From Thereva unica (taxonomy: Eukaryota > Arthropoda > Insecta > Diptera > Therevidae): DNA of 64,000 nt. The position numbers were made by a program, and so were the translations under genes. The notes beneath the pieces were generated by a model, which saw only the letters and a program-made list of their open reading frames with translations, was not told where the DNA came from and searched no databases. Shown in pieces: positions 24,879 to 34,990 of this stretch. The DNA lies in contig OX465281.1 in assembly GCA_949987705.1 (NCBI GenBank), positions 81,310,543 to 81,374,542 on the forward strand, in the 5' to 3' direction. The first letter of the stretch is position 1. Every line of letters begins with the position of its first letter.

Positions 24879-26429
24879 TTACCCAGAGATGGTTTCTGTC
24901 GTAAAGAAGGAATATACTAGGTCTAAACGGGCGTTTTGCTCGTTTAGTTGTTTTTGTAGCTGAGCGATTTGCCCTTGAATTGATAGGAGAACCGCTTTCA
25001 GCTCGCTGTCCCCAGAACTTGCGGCAGGCGCAGCTTTTGGGGCTTGCTGTTTGGTTGTCTGGGCTCCAGCCGCCATTTGGGCGAAGGACATACCAGGTAT
25101 AGACGTTTTCAAACCTCGTGACATCCCGCGCATCTTCCCCAGCTAAGCTCTTAAAAATGTTAAAAAGTTCAGACAAAAGCTTCACTTAACTCCTCCTATC
25201 AAATCACTTGCTGCCATGTAATCAGTCGCGACTGCGTATTGCTAAAGGGAGGTGTATTTTTCTGGGACTTCGATGATTATTTAAAAAAATTACAAATTAT
25301 GACTGAAAAACACCCGTTTTTATATATTTTTTTTATTTTAAGGTTTTTATATTTTACACAAATGCCACAGAAATAATTTGTAGTAATTTCTACTAAAAAA
25401 TACGATATTTGTGTTTTTATCACTTTGATTACTAGATTTTTGACATTTTCCGCCAGTCGCAAGCGCGCTTCTGCCCGCGGAGGTTGTGTTGCTTGCGGCT
25501 GCGGAGAACTCTCAATTTATGAATGAAAATGCTCATATCTTTAAAAGAATTTTTTCCAGCAATTCTTTTAATTTATTTTAAATTTAGGGATGGGAAATAT
25601 TTAGCATAATTATAGTAAAATTATGCTTATTACGATGGATAAACTGCCTTTGTTGAGCAGGAGTTTTACATGTATTTCAAAGCTCTGCTCAATACATATA
25701 AAGATTACTTAACTTTATTCATCCGGCATGCGCACATCCCTTCCCAAATTATTTTGTTGAGTTTTTTCTGCGTTTGTTGCCTTTTTAAGTTAAAAGAGGG
25801 GAAATGATAGAACAAATTTTATGAAATTGGGCAACGAGGTGCGCAGAACCCTTCAAATTATTTGTGTCACGGAGTTTGAAAACTTCTATACAACTAAATT
25901 TTTAAACATTTGCCCCTTACGGTCTTGTTGGGCCTGTATTTGTTCTTTACGCGCCTTAATACGTTGCTTGAACTCTGCATATTTAGGGCATCCTCTATAA
26001 TTAGCAGGATGTCCGTTAGATCTGCAGAGTACACAGAACAGCTGGTTTTTGTCCGCGACTTTTTCCCTCCCAAGAGGGCATTCGCCTTGATTGTGGGTTT
26101 TCTCACATTTGACGCATCTAAAAGCCATTTGGCAGTTAGCTGCGGCATGTCCAAACCTTTGGCAGCGCATACATTGCAGGATGTCTGCTTTTTTATTTAT
26201 GTATTTTCTCCCAAGTTACCACATGGAAGTTGAGATACCTAATATTTTTTAGGTTATCCAACCGACTGTCGGGAGTTAATTGGACCAAGAATATCGAGAG
26301 CTGCCTCTTAGCAGTACGCGAATAGCTTGTACTAAATTTTTTAACCGCGGAAAATTTTAAATTATCTACCGCGAGAGATTGCAGTTCGTGCAGGAGCTCC
26401 TGAGTGTCACAATCGAGGACACTTTGCAC
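24879..26429 (-). pseudogene. Jockey gag (ORF1), split by a mariner-like element
   Basis: The N-terminal part (26429-26193) and the knuckle region (26185-25891) are in different frames, separated by a one-base shift near 26195. The knuckle region shows three CCHC-type units: C-MRC-QRFGH-AAAN-C, CVKCEKTHNQGEC and CVLCRSNGHPANYRGC. The protein is then interrupted after FKNLV by the 789-bp element at 25100-25888. On the far side it resumes at PGMSFAQMAAG and reads to the stop at 24879 through a Gln/Ala-rich, probably coiled-coil segment (AVLLSIQGQIAQLQKQLNEQ). Removing the insert and one TA gives an uninterrupted frame across the junction. Gag packages the element RNA; in Jockey elements it overlaps or abuts ORF2, as here. 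Confidence 0.85.
25100..25888. mobile_element. 789-bp mariner-like non-autonomous element in the Jockey gag
   Basis: The left end TAGACGTTTTCAAACCTCGT and the reverse complement of the right end, TAGAAGTTTTCAAACTCCGT, match at 21 of the first 24 positions (both continue GACA). It is flanked by TA at 25098-25099 and 25889-25890, the signature dinucleotide of the Tc1/mariner superfamily. Subtracting 791 bp restores the gag frame. The interior is AT-rich and no transposase DDD/DDE frame is visible. Confidence 0.8.
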
Positions 26430-26460
26430 TTTGACCTTTCAAGAGGACACTTTGCACTTT

Positions 26461-26512
26461 GCCAACATTCTACCAACTGCGCTATTGAGACTACTGTGTA
26501 TACGCCGCCGTA
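26461..26512 (-). repeat. tRNA-like (SINE) 5' half with A box
   Basis: The minus strand reads AGTCTCAATAGCGCAGTTGG, a good match to the pol III A box (TRGCNNAGYNGG), then TAGAATGTTGGC, whose last 11 bases are the Jockey TSD. Its continuation is the segment at 20812-20868. The two halves together form a tRNA-related head inside the CCCAGCAGGC element. Confidence 0.65.
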
Positions 26513-26571
26513 AGAGTGTATATAAATGACAAATATAATATGAGCTAAATATGAGCTCATTGTGAGATTTG

Positions 26572-28629
26572 TCTAAATTAATACCTAACGATGGAGGTGT
26601 TCTTATAACCGCACAGTGGGACGAATTGCCTAAAACGTGGACAAAAGTCCGAAAATAAAAGTTTCGATTAAGGGATTTCCATCTTTTGGTTTGACTACAG
26701 TATTGTTGGCACTATTAAATCCCGGCAGTAGAAACGGTTAATTGTTTTTCCTTGAAGCTGCACAGCAGGTCGAACTTGGTCATTGTTAATTTGTAAAACT
26801 TTCGGCTCTGTGCTTAAAAAACGTAGTGCAAATTGAAACTTGCATAAAATTATAACGACAATACAGATTCGAAATATTGAAAATGGAGAATGTTTCTCCA
26901 GGTATATACTAAATTTTAAATGCTTTATGACTTTTTAAGCGACGTGTTAACATTTGTTATTGAAATAAACAATAATTATGTATAATAACGAGAAAAATTT
27001 ATAAAATTCAATTGAAATTAAGAGATAAGTTGAGTTCCACGGAATACCACTAAGTGAAGTATGTTTTTATAAAATAAGTTATATTTACTTCAGGATTAAA
27101 AAAGAAAATCCAGCTACTAGTCGTAACTCTCTTAGTAAACCACATATGCAGTTACGGCTGCTACATTTTATTTTTGATGAAATGTCTATAAAAGTGAGGG
27201 AAAATTCTCCATATTGTTAAATTTGCACGAAATTTTGTGGTATTATGTTATCGACGTCGCTGATGACGAATTTGATGTCAAAATTTTAAAATTCAAAACG
27301 GCGAATCCAATATGGCGGACATAATTTTTGAAAATTTGTAGAAATAAGTTCAAAACTTGTATCTACATATATGTTTTTGAGCATGCCGATTACGAATCTG
27401 ATGTCAAAATTAGGAAATTCAAAGTCACGGATATATATACCTATAAATATTAGTTCAGTCGTCAAAGCACAATGCGAATGCAGACCTCTAACTAAATGTT
27501 AACTCACGAAACTTTTTCTAAAAAAAAACAAGTTTTTCGTGAGTAGAATATGTTAAAAAAGTTTCGGAATATTGGTTGTCCGCTGCTCCTAAAAACAGAA
27601 AATTCTGTTTTTGGCTAATATCTCTTAAACGGCAAGTCCCATTCTAAAATATTGTTTCCAAAGTTTGTAGATAATGCGATTATCTACAAAGAATCACCGT
27701 TCATGAATTTGTTGACATGACCTAATACGCAATTTGTATCGGTCATCAGACATACAATAAATCCTCTGTTGGACTACGTGGCTAATATTTTCAGGCGTGA
27801 TTTTTGGATGGTTTTGGAGGAAAAAAATTGTTCTAGAGAGGGAGCTATCCCCACTATCCACTAAGGTACAGGGTGTTTACGAAAGAAAAAATGTATTTTC
27901 TTAATATTTACTTAAACTTGAATAATTCCTAGACTAATTATCGTAGAACAACGTAATTCGCTTCGTCTTTTAGGTAAATGTGTATTCTTTTATATGATAT
28001 TAAGTGAATGACATCGTTTACAAGATATGTAATTAAAAATGGGATCTAAATCCCGTTTTTCGTTTTTTCAGAAAAATTCCAATATTTTAGCATTTTGGTC
28101 TTATTTTGAACCTACATATCTTGTAAAGGGAGTCACTCATGTTCCTGTTCTTAAAATTTTCGAATTCAAGTATCGTATTCAGCATGCTCAAAATCATATA
28201 AATACAAGTTTTGAACAATTTTGAAAAATTATGTCGGCCATATTGGATCCGCCATTTTGAATTTCCAAATTTTGACATCAAATTCGTAATCGGCATGCCC
28301 AAAAACATCTAGATACAAGTTTTGAGTTTATTTCTACAATGTTTTAAAAATAATTCATTTCTTCATTTCTCATTCGATTTGATTCTTCCTCATCCGAAAA
28401 TTCGATGATTCCGTCTTAAAAATTGTTATCGAACCAATTGCTCATAATTAGCTCATAACTACCTTCCAATCAATTAACATTAAGTGGGACATTCAATTTC
28501 GGTTTCTTTCTCACTTTCCTCTCATTATGATCTCATTATTTTCTCACAACTGATTTAATTTTTTTTTGCATTTGGGATGTCATATTTTCATCATATTGAG
28601 CTCATTGTGAGTTGTAAGACAAATTTCTG
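26572..28629. repeat. Non-coding repeat region with a large inverted pair
   Basis: The blocks at about 27255-27440 and 28140-28345 are inverse copies. Shared motifs include GCATGCCGATTACGAAT, GATGTCAAAATT, AATCCAATATGGCGGACATA and GTAGAAATAAGTTCAAAACT. Within each arm the unit is itself repeated about twice, with a period near 150 bp. No reading frame is conserved. Related words (GCCATTTTGAATTTTCAAAT) occur near 61920, so this belongs to a dispersed family. The rest of the interval shows no gene. Confidence 0.6.
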
Positions 28630-29004
28630 GGTGGTTATCCTGGAATACGATTCGAAAGTCAAAAAATTCGGAAATAAGAAAATGGTATCCCCCAATGCGA
28701 ATTCGAATCAAATTTGTCCGTCGGTCATCGGATTTCAGTCCGTGAGTAAAGCCATTGACGGATGTGTTGAATTTATTTGTTTGTTTTAAAATATTCTAAA
28801 AAATTCTTGAAAAAATTGTTCGCATCAAAATAACAAATTAAGTTAATAAATGAAGTTTGTTGGCCGAAAATTATTTGGTTCCGTATATTTTTCAGATAAT
28901 ACCTTCAATAAGATGCGATCGCATTCAGCGATGTCAAAACTAAATCGAATCGCAACTCGCTCCGTTTGCTTCGCACTTTCGAATCGCATTCCAGGATAAC
29001 CCCC
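28630..29004. mobile_element. 375-bp TIR element, MITE family A copy 2
   Basis: The ends GGTGGTTATCC and GGATAACCCCC, flanked by CTG (28627-28629 and 29005-29007), match the copy at 3297-3682 in TIR, subterminal and internal sequence, including GTCATCGGATTTCA and AAATTAAGTT. It is inserted near the right end of the CCCAGCAGGC element, separating that element's last 31 bp from the remainder. Confidence 0.85.
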
Positions 29005-29221
29005 CTGGTTTTGTGAGCTCATATTGCCTGCTGGGATGGTAATCTATGTATTCACTTAATATACTTCACCTCTGAAATAAGTTCTCGTTTGTAATGCCTA
29101 CAGTAAGTACTTACCGCCATAGGACATCCCTATGTAAAAGTAAGCTATTATTTCATCACAAAGTAATGGGTCCATCTCATTATCACCTCGCTTACCTAGT
29201 CATTACATTTCCCGCTGGGTT

Positions 29222-29439
29222 GTAAAAACGGAGAATATTTAAACACTTTTGTCAGTTTTATCCCGTAAACTTCCGAAGTTATCGTCGAAGGCGAACTGAC
29301 AATCGATAAATCTTGGTGCTTCCTGTGTAGATCAACAAATTACTTGCTAAACATACAACATTCTATCGCCACTATCTCAGTACCATCGACATAAACCCTC
29401 TCCTGACTTCACGGCAATCTTATTCCCTCAGCACCAAAT
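29222..29439. other. Spacer, no gene recognised
   Basis: No motif or repeat end identified between the outer TIR element and the Jockey-like relic. Confidence 0.4.
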
Positions 29440-29690
29440 TAGATAACTCGTCTCACTCCTTCCACCTGCAGCCCTCTTTTCGGGCACTCTGCAAAATAGG
29501 AATTCGTTTCTAAAAAGAACAACTGGATTCTGGAATAATCGGTTAGTATTTCCGAGCTCCTACAACATCCAAGAATTCAAACGCAGAATTCCTCGTCAAT
29601 TCCACCTCCCAACGATCATAATGGTTAACCTATTCCACCCTTGTACTAATCTTACTGCAAGACAAAACATATTTGAATCATTTTTCAAAT
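29440..29690 (+). pseudogene. Jockey-like RT C-terminus and 3' end relic
   Basis: Frames across this stretch read an R-RNSFLKRTT-FWNN-like block and then SYNIQEFKRRI, closely matching SRNSFITRTTRLWNN and SYNIQEFKRKVHRHF at the C-terminus of the minus-strand element at 10641-12120. The following TAACCTATT and CT(A/T)CTGCAAGACA words echo that element's 3' UTR. It is frameshifted and 5'-truncated, with no intact tail. Confidence 0.6.
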
Positions 29691-29819
29691 ATGTATAGCC
29701 TTTGAAAATGACTTATTTCTTCTTAACAATACCAAGCAACCAACCTGTAATCCGGTAGCAGCAACAATTACCGAAAACGTAGAAAAAAGCTGCTGTATAA
29801 AGTTTATTTTTAAAATATT

Positions 29820-30122
29820 GGCCTCGATTCCCAGATCCGACGGCGCGGAAGTGAGTGCGGATTTGACACTTTGCGATTCTCAAATCCGCAACCCCGAATT
29901 TCTTTTTGACATTTTCCGCGCTGTAAAAGTGTGATCCGCAACAAATTTTCTGCGGATTTGAACGACAAATGCGCCTAAGATAATCCGACATCGTATATTT
30001 CATTATCGCGTGAGTCTTCACTCCGAATTTTCGATTTAAACCAATCCGGGACTGCGGATTTGAGAATCGTAAAGTGTCAAATCCACACTCACTTCCCGCC
30101 GTCGGATCTGGGAATCGAGGCC
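29820..30122. mobile_element. 303-bp palindromic TIR element, MITE family C copy 1
   Basis: GGCCTCGATTCCCAGATCCG at the left is inverted at the right. The arms continue through AGTGAGTGCGGATTTGACAC and GATTCTCAAATCCGCA for about 80 bp, so most of the element folds on itself. It is flanked by ATT (29817-29819 and 30123-30125). A second copy is at 31896-32200. Confidence 0.85.
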
Positions 30123-30256
30123 ATTACTTCCCTTTAGTTTTATCCCCTTAATGCTTGATAAAATTTGGCTAGATTAAATAAAAATCCACCACCTTCACAA
30201 ATAAATATAAAAAAGAGTGCATTTAATTTGATTTTTATAATTATCCTTATCCTTAA

Positions 30257-31573
30257 GGCCCTAATACACTCAGCGACGAAGTCCAACATGAAATTCAGTT
30301 CCAACAACAAAATATTAAGGGAAGCTTAAAAAAAAATACAGTCACAAAATTAAACTAACCCAATCTCAAAAACCTCCTAACACAGTCAAAATTACCTGTT
30401 GTGCACTGCTTGCAGTGCACAACACGGCCGCCGGAGGGGAAATCTTTGCACAATAAAGGGGTTCGGCTGCATTCGTATGTCTTGTTGGGCTTTACTTTAT
30501 GAGTGCGTGCCCGAGGTAAATTTTCTGGCGATTTTCAAGAAATCTCTTCAGCGGTGTCGCCGGCTAGAAATTGAAGCCAGTGTTAGATACATAATTATGA
30601 ATGGAAATTGAATTAATGTCGCAGTAATGCACTCTACGAACTTGTTCCTGCCATGGGATATGAGAATAGATCTTTTTTGTTGGATATTTAAATTTTTCTT
30701 TCATGTGAAATTTTTATATCGCTGCTTTTGCTGATTTGAAATTTAGCAAGTGCGGCTAATAAACAATAAATGCGGCTAAAAAGACAATAATGAAAAACAA
30801 GGATGTCATAAAACTTAATTATTACATGAAGGTAGTATTTGCCATTAAAATATTTTCTTGGGTTTTTCATAAAGCCAAGATAATAAACACCGATTGATCA
30901 CTACCTGACCACCAGATAAAGGCAAGAATCCCTAAATTCTCAAATCAAGGAAATCACCATCAAGCAAGTCATTAAAATTCTTGCCAAACAAACCGATTTT
31001 TCCTCAGATTTTATTTTTTCCCGAAAATACGGTCACCATCCATGCCTGCAACAAAAAAGGTTTGAAATTTCCCCTGCAAAAGCCGAAGCAGAAGCTCTCA
31101 CTTATACAAACGCATCTCGTGTAAGATTACGCAAATGCTTTATACAGAATACAACTAGCGCAGAGATTTGCTTGGAGCGGAAATTTGATGTATTAAAACT
31201 GAAGAATTTTAGGGAATTTTCGTTCTTAAATTTTGTGGACAATTTTTAAAACATAATTTACTCATGAAAGAAGGCTAAAATTCAAAAAATTTCCACCATG
31301 AATAGCTAGATAATCGATTTAAGTTTATCGTACATTAAAAATTTTTTAAAATTTTTCCACCTAAATAGGAGTATTTTCCGGGCGCAGGTACGGAACTTTG
31401 AACCATTATAACTAATATACTAATAAAAAATATTAAAATTTTCCACCATGAATAGCTAGATTTATGTTTTCTTAAAAATACCTAATTTAAATTATTTAAT
31501 TTGGTTGGATAGTTTTCTTAATATTTGCGGGCGCGCGATACCCTATAATTCCTCGATTGAGTGTATTAGGCCC
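30257..31573. mobile_element. 1.3-kb TIR element with TTAA flanks
   Basis: The left end GGCCCTAATACACTCA and the reverse complement of the right end GGGCCTAATACACTCA differ by one base. Both sides carry TTAA (30253-30256 and 31574-31577). TTAA duplications are typical of piggyBac, but the TIR start GGGCC is more Harbinger-like, so the superfamily is left open. The interior has no transposase; it contains two copies of CCACCATGAATAGCTAGA (about 31295 and 31443). Confidence 0.7.
30397..30424. repeat. Perfect 13-bp-arm palindrome
   Basis: TGTTGTGCACTGC and GCAGTGCACAACA are exact inverse complements separated by only TT. It sits inside the TTAA-flanked element and is not associated with a T-run, so it is not a terminator. 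Confidence 0.8.
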
Positions 31574-31895
31574 TTAAAAAGGGGTGTATTTTATATTTAT
31601 AAGGGTGATAAACATATTTTATTGCAGTCCTAAAATTTCCTGCTGATTTTCATAATCAGCCACCAATAAACATGAAGAGAAATAGTTTTAAAACGGTGTT
31701 TCGACACCCCTCCCCCTCCCATTCCTTTGCGTTGCAAATGGACTTTTCGCTAACTAATACAAATAAGTCTCATAAAATCAAAAAGTCCGAAAACTGAAAA
31801 ATCATGAGATTCGATATCTCACGGCACGCGCCCCAGCCAAAATAAATTCAACTTCATTTTAATGTTCCAAGAAAATACCTTCTTATGTACACTTT

Positions 31896-32200
31896 GGCCT
31901 CGATTCCCAGATCCGCGCGGTGCGGAAGTGAATGCGGATTTGACACTTTGCGATTCTCAAATCCGCAACCGCGAATCTCTCTTTGGCATTTTCCGCGCTG
32001 TAAAAGTGTGATCCGCGACAAATTTTCTGCGGGTTTGAACGACAAATGCGCCTAAGATAATCCGACATAGCATATTTTATTATCGCGTGAGTCTTCACTC
32101 CGAAATTTCGATTTAAATGAATCCGCGACTGCGGATTTGAGAATCGCAAAGAGTCAAATCCGCACTCACTTCCGCTCCGCCGGATCTGGGAATCGAGGCC
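31896..32200. mobile_element. 305-bp palindromic TIR element, MITE family C copy 2
   Basis: Ends GGCCTCGATTCCCAGATCCG and its inverse, flanked by TTT (31893-31895 and 32201-32203). It aligns along its whole length with the copy at 29820, including ATAATCCGACAT and GTGAGTCTTCACTCCGAA in the loop. Confidence 0.85.
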
Positions 32201-32235
32201 TTTATTTCCATCATCGATAACCCTCAGCTTTTTTA

Positions 32236-32390
32236 TTATGTATTACCGAAACTCCAAACCAAAGCTTCCAAATCTTGCAAGTTTTACCGAAAGAACAAAC
32301 CGCAAAAAGAAAACAGACGCCAGCGCCGCCAAACACCAACACCCGCTATCCGCAAAGGTCCCATGATTACGCATCTACTTATAGATAATC
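32236..32390 (+). repeat. Dispersed repeat, partner at about 36820-36930
   Basis: GAAACTCCAAACC, GTTTTACCGAAAGAA and GATTACG(C/T)ATCTAC occur in the same order at both places, with a shorter middle in the second copy. The 417-bp TIR element at 32394 is inserted into or next to this copy. Confidence 0.5.
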
Positions 32391-32393
32391 AAT

Positions 32394-32810
32394 CATTACG
32401 TTTACATGATTTACTTGAGTTCCTGACTTGAAATTTACTTGAAACTCAAGTTGCGTTTTCGGTTCATTTACTTGACTTCAAAATGTCTTGAAATTTTCTT
32501 GAACTGACACTTGACCTTTCATATTATAACAGAAACTATCTTCAAATTATAATATAAATAACTTTAAAAATATTGCATCAAAAGTATACGTTCACTACCG
32601 TTTTTATCTTCTTCTTGTTCCAAAGGAAAAATAAACAAGCAAAATTTCAAGTATTCAAGTAGTGTTTACATGAGCTTTTTCAAGTCAATCAAACAAATTT
32701 TTGTGATTTACTTGACTCAAGAATACTTGAAGTCAGGACGAGTTTACATGCATATTTAGTTACTTGAAATCTACGTCAAGTATACTTCAAGTAAGCATGT
32801 AAACGTAATG
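32394..32810. mobile_element. 417-bp TIR element rich in CTTGA/TCAAG motifs (MITE family D)
   Basis: CATTACGTTTACATG at the left is exactly inverted at the right end. It is flanked by AAT (32391-32393 and 32811-32813). The interior carries well over a dozen ACTTGA/TCAAGT words in both orientations, dense enough to look like an array of protein-binding or hairpin units. No coding capacity. Confidence 0.75.
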
Positions 32811-32813
32811 AAT

Positions 32814-34552
32814 GCCTTGGAGGAACAAACATTTCAGATCGAGTCTTAAAATGCTTGATGTTTTTCATTTATATTATTGGTTGAAAGGACAGGGCCCCAC
32901 GTAACTCTCGACACGAAATCTGAAGTTACTGCAAATTTATGCGTTTGAAGTCACGGAATGATATTGAATGAAACTAAGGAACAGGCCGAAGGTGCATTTT
33001 GTAGGACAAGACAAGAACATCATGTTCAAAATTACTGGGTGGGCTTATTTGGTTATGATACAAGACTAGATAATAATTCAGCTAAGATGGAACTGATGCA
33101 TTAAATTAAATAGATAAGCTATTCACGATTCCCAAATTAAGCAGTTGACAAAGATATGTAATTAAAATTGCTTTTTGGTTTTTATGTATCAATATTAAAA
33201 TCACCACAAGTATCTGACAGCAAGTGGCATTGATTGCAACTGAGGACTTTATGCTATGATGAACGTAAATTGCAATGCCATAACCTGCATGCAACTAAAA
33301 ATATTATAGCCAGGAATAATTACGAACTTAGAGTTGATAATGTCATTGATCATGCAATATATCACTCTTGTTTTTAAGGCTTCTGGCATTCATACATACG
33401 ACATTGAGACCATTCGCACACGATGTAAATAACTTAAAAATCGTGCTTAGTTTGTCCACTAGGGAAACGCCATCTTAGACGAAGAGCAAGCATCCACACG
33501 AAACAACCAACAAGATCAACAGATAAATAATATCGTAACAGCTAGTTACATCTGAGAAAACATAGCCTGCAGAATTAAAGCGAGAGAGAAGAAGAGAAAT
33601 GACAAGAAAGAAAGTAATAATAAACTTAATATTAAAAGCTAACATATGATTAACAATTAAATAACATTACAAAGAAATAAAATATAATAAGAAAATATAA
33701 TTAATATGAAAATAAAAAATATTCATTCAAGAGATTTTCATCGTTCACTTCTGCTTTATATTTGGATAATTTTATTATGTATTTCAGATGCTTTACATCT
33801 AGACAACTTCTATTTTCCCTTTGCGCCGGTCCTTTTGTTCTTTACGTAACAGCTCTATCTCAATTAATTCGTACTTCATTCCAATGGCACTATGGCCCAA
33901 ATCAAGCCTTGGCCTTCTTCAGTTTTCTCTTCCAACCTTCTCGCTCACTGGCTAGAGTCCTCCAATTTCGTAAACCCAAAAAGTGTGCAGCGTCTGCTTC
34001 TACGACTCTACAGAATGGTTACTTAAACGAAAACAATTTTCACACGTTATGACTAGAACCAAGAGATTGGTTTAATTCTTTTTTTAACTCCTTTCAGAAG
34101 TAGCCATGTCGATTTTCTTTTTAACAGATTCTTTCGTTGCAGAATTATCTATTTCTTGTAATTTTATTATCATGTTTTCGTATGCTTTATTTTTTTTATA
34201 TCTATCAGTAGATTTAATTTTCCAAATATTCCAAATTTTCTATGAACTCAACCGTAAATTTTTTGTTATAACTCCGTAGGTTTGTAATTGTGAAAACGAG
34301 AACAAAATTTCTATTAACAACACAAAATTATTCAAACTAGGAGGAAGTCGACACTGGCAAAACCAGTCCTTTTTAACTGCGCCGTCACACACACAATCCA
34401 ACTTGAACGAACAGGATTGAAAACGGACGGTTAAAATCAAGCTGCAGCAGATATTTTTGAGGGCAGGCAAGAAGAACGGTTTTTGGCCACACACCGACCG
34501 TTTTAACCGTGAGGTTAAATCTGCCAAAAAAAGAACGAAGCTATGGCAACCT
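32814..34552. other. Non-coding stretch
   Basis: No supportable gene. Purine-rich and AT-rich tracts around 33570-33720, and short unassignable open frames elsewhere. Confidence 0.5.
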
Positions 34553-34990
34553 TAAGCCGAGTACACATTAAGCGCTCGGCGTTGTGTTTAGCGGGCGTTG
34601 GTAGTGTACACACCAAGCGTTTATCTCTTTGTAACCAGTGTCAGCAGCATCAAAATGTTCGCTTTTGCAGTAAATACGTTTCTTCTGTATGAAGGCGCGC
34701 GTTACGAAAAACGCGCGCTCTTACGGAAATATCGAAGCGCGCGCTTCACAGGCGTTTGGTCAAAAACGGCAACCTTAAGCCGAGTACACATTAAGCGCTC
34801 GGCGTTGTGTTTAGCGGGCGTTGGTAGTGTACACACCAAGCGTTTATCTCTTTGTAACCAGTGTCAGCAGCATCAAAATGTTCGCTTTTGCAGTAAATAC
34901 GTTTCTTCTGTATGAAGGCGCGCGTTACGAAAAACGCGCGCTCTTACGGAAATATCGAAGCGCGCGCTTCACAGGCGTTTGGTCAAAAAC
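34545..34990 (+). repeat. Perfect tandem duplication, 2 x 223 bp
   Basis: Positions 34545-34767 and 34768-34990 read identically as far as I can compare them, beginning GGCAACCTTAAGCCGAGTAC and ending GGTCAAAAAC. The unit starts 11 bp outside the left end of the TIR element at 34556, so flank and element were duplicated together after insertion. Confidence 0.85.

Larger units (their letters stand above)
20869..26460 (-). mobile_element. Essentially full-length Jockey-clade non-LTR retrotransposon with 11-bp TSD
   Basis: GCCAACATTCT occurs at 20858-20868 and again at 26461-26471, immediately flanking the element. The minus-strand 5' end carries a direct repeat (AAAGTGCAAAGTGTCCTC twice, 26417-26460). 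Then come gag (26429-24879), ORF2 (24870-21646) and a 3' UTR of about 780 bp ending in a short A-rich tail (AAGAAAA). After subtracting the nested mariner-like element the length is about 4.8 kb, normal for Jockey. The target was a tRNA-like SINE. Three frameshifts and one stop make it inactive now. Confidence 0.9.
20443..29035. mobile_element. Inner TIR element (CCCAGCAGGC ends), split by later insertions
   Basis: CCCAGCAGGC at 20443 pairs with GCCTGCTGGG ending at 29035. Both are flanked by AT (20441-20442 and 29036-29037). Next to both ends lie copies of TCATATTGAGCTCA-like motifs (20460, 20636, 28590, 29014; also 26545), typical of subterminal repeats. It carries no transposase and is opened by the Jockey-bearing SINE region and by the MITE at 28630. 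Confidence 0.65.
20045..29219. mobile_element. Outer TIR element (CCC(A/C)GCGGGAAA ends) holding nested insertions
   Basis: The left end CCCCGCGGGAAA (20045) is matched by the right end at 29219, whose reverse complement reads CCCAGCGGGAAA. Both are flanked by TT (20043-20044 and 29220-29221). Subterminal sequence supports the pairing: GGCTAGGTAAGCGACTAGGTA near 20169 resembles the inverse of CCTCGCTTACCTAGTCATTAC near 29187. Almost all of the 9.2 kb between is later insertions. The autonomous source is unknown. Confidence 0.5.

Noticed and set aside
24871..25185. N-terminal extension of the open frame ending at 24418
   Set aside because: It reads through part of the mariner-like element and the gag in the wrong frame; the real ORF2 start is at 24870.
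26461..26512. Functional tRNA gene
   Set aside because: Only A-box half; joined to its other half it still lacks a matching acceptor stem, so a SINE head is the better reading.
32400..32800. CRISPR-like array
   Set aside because: The repeated ACTTGA words are irregularly spaced and in both orientations; no direct-repeat/spacer pattern.
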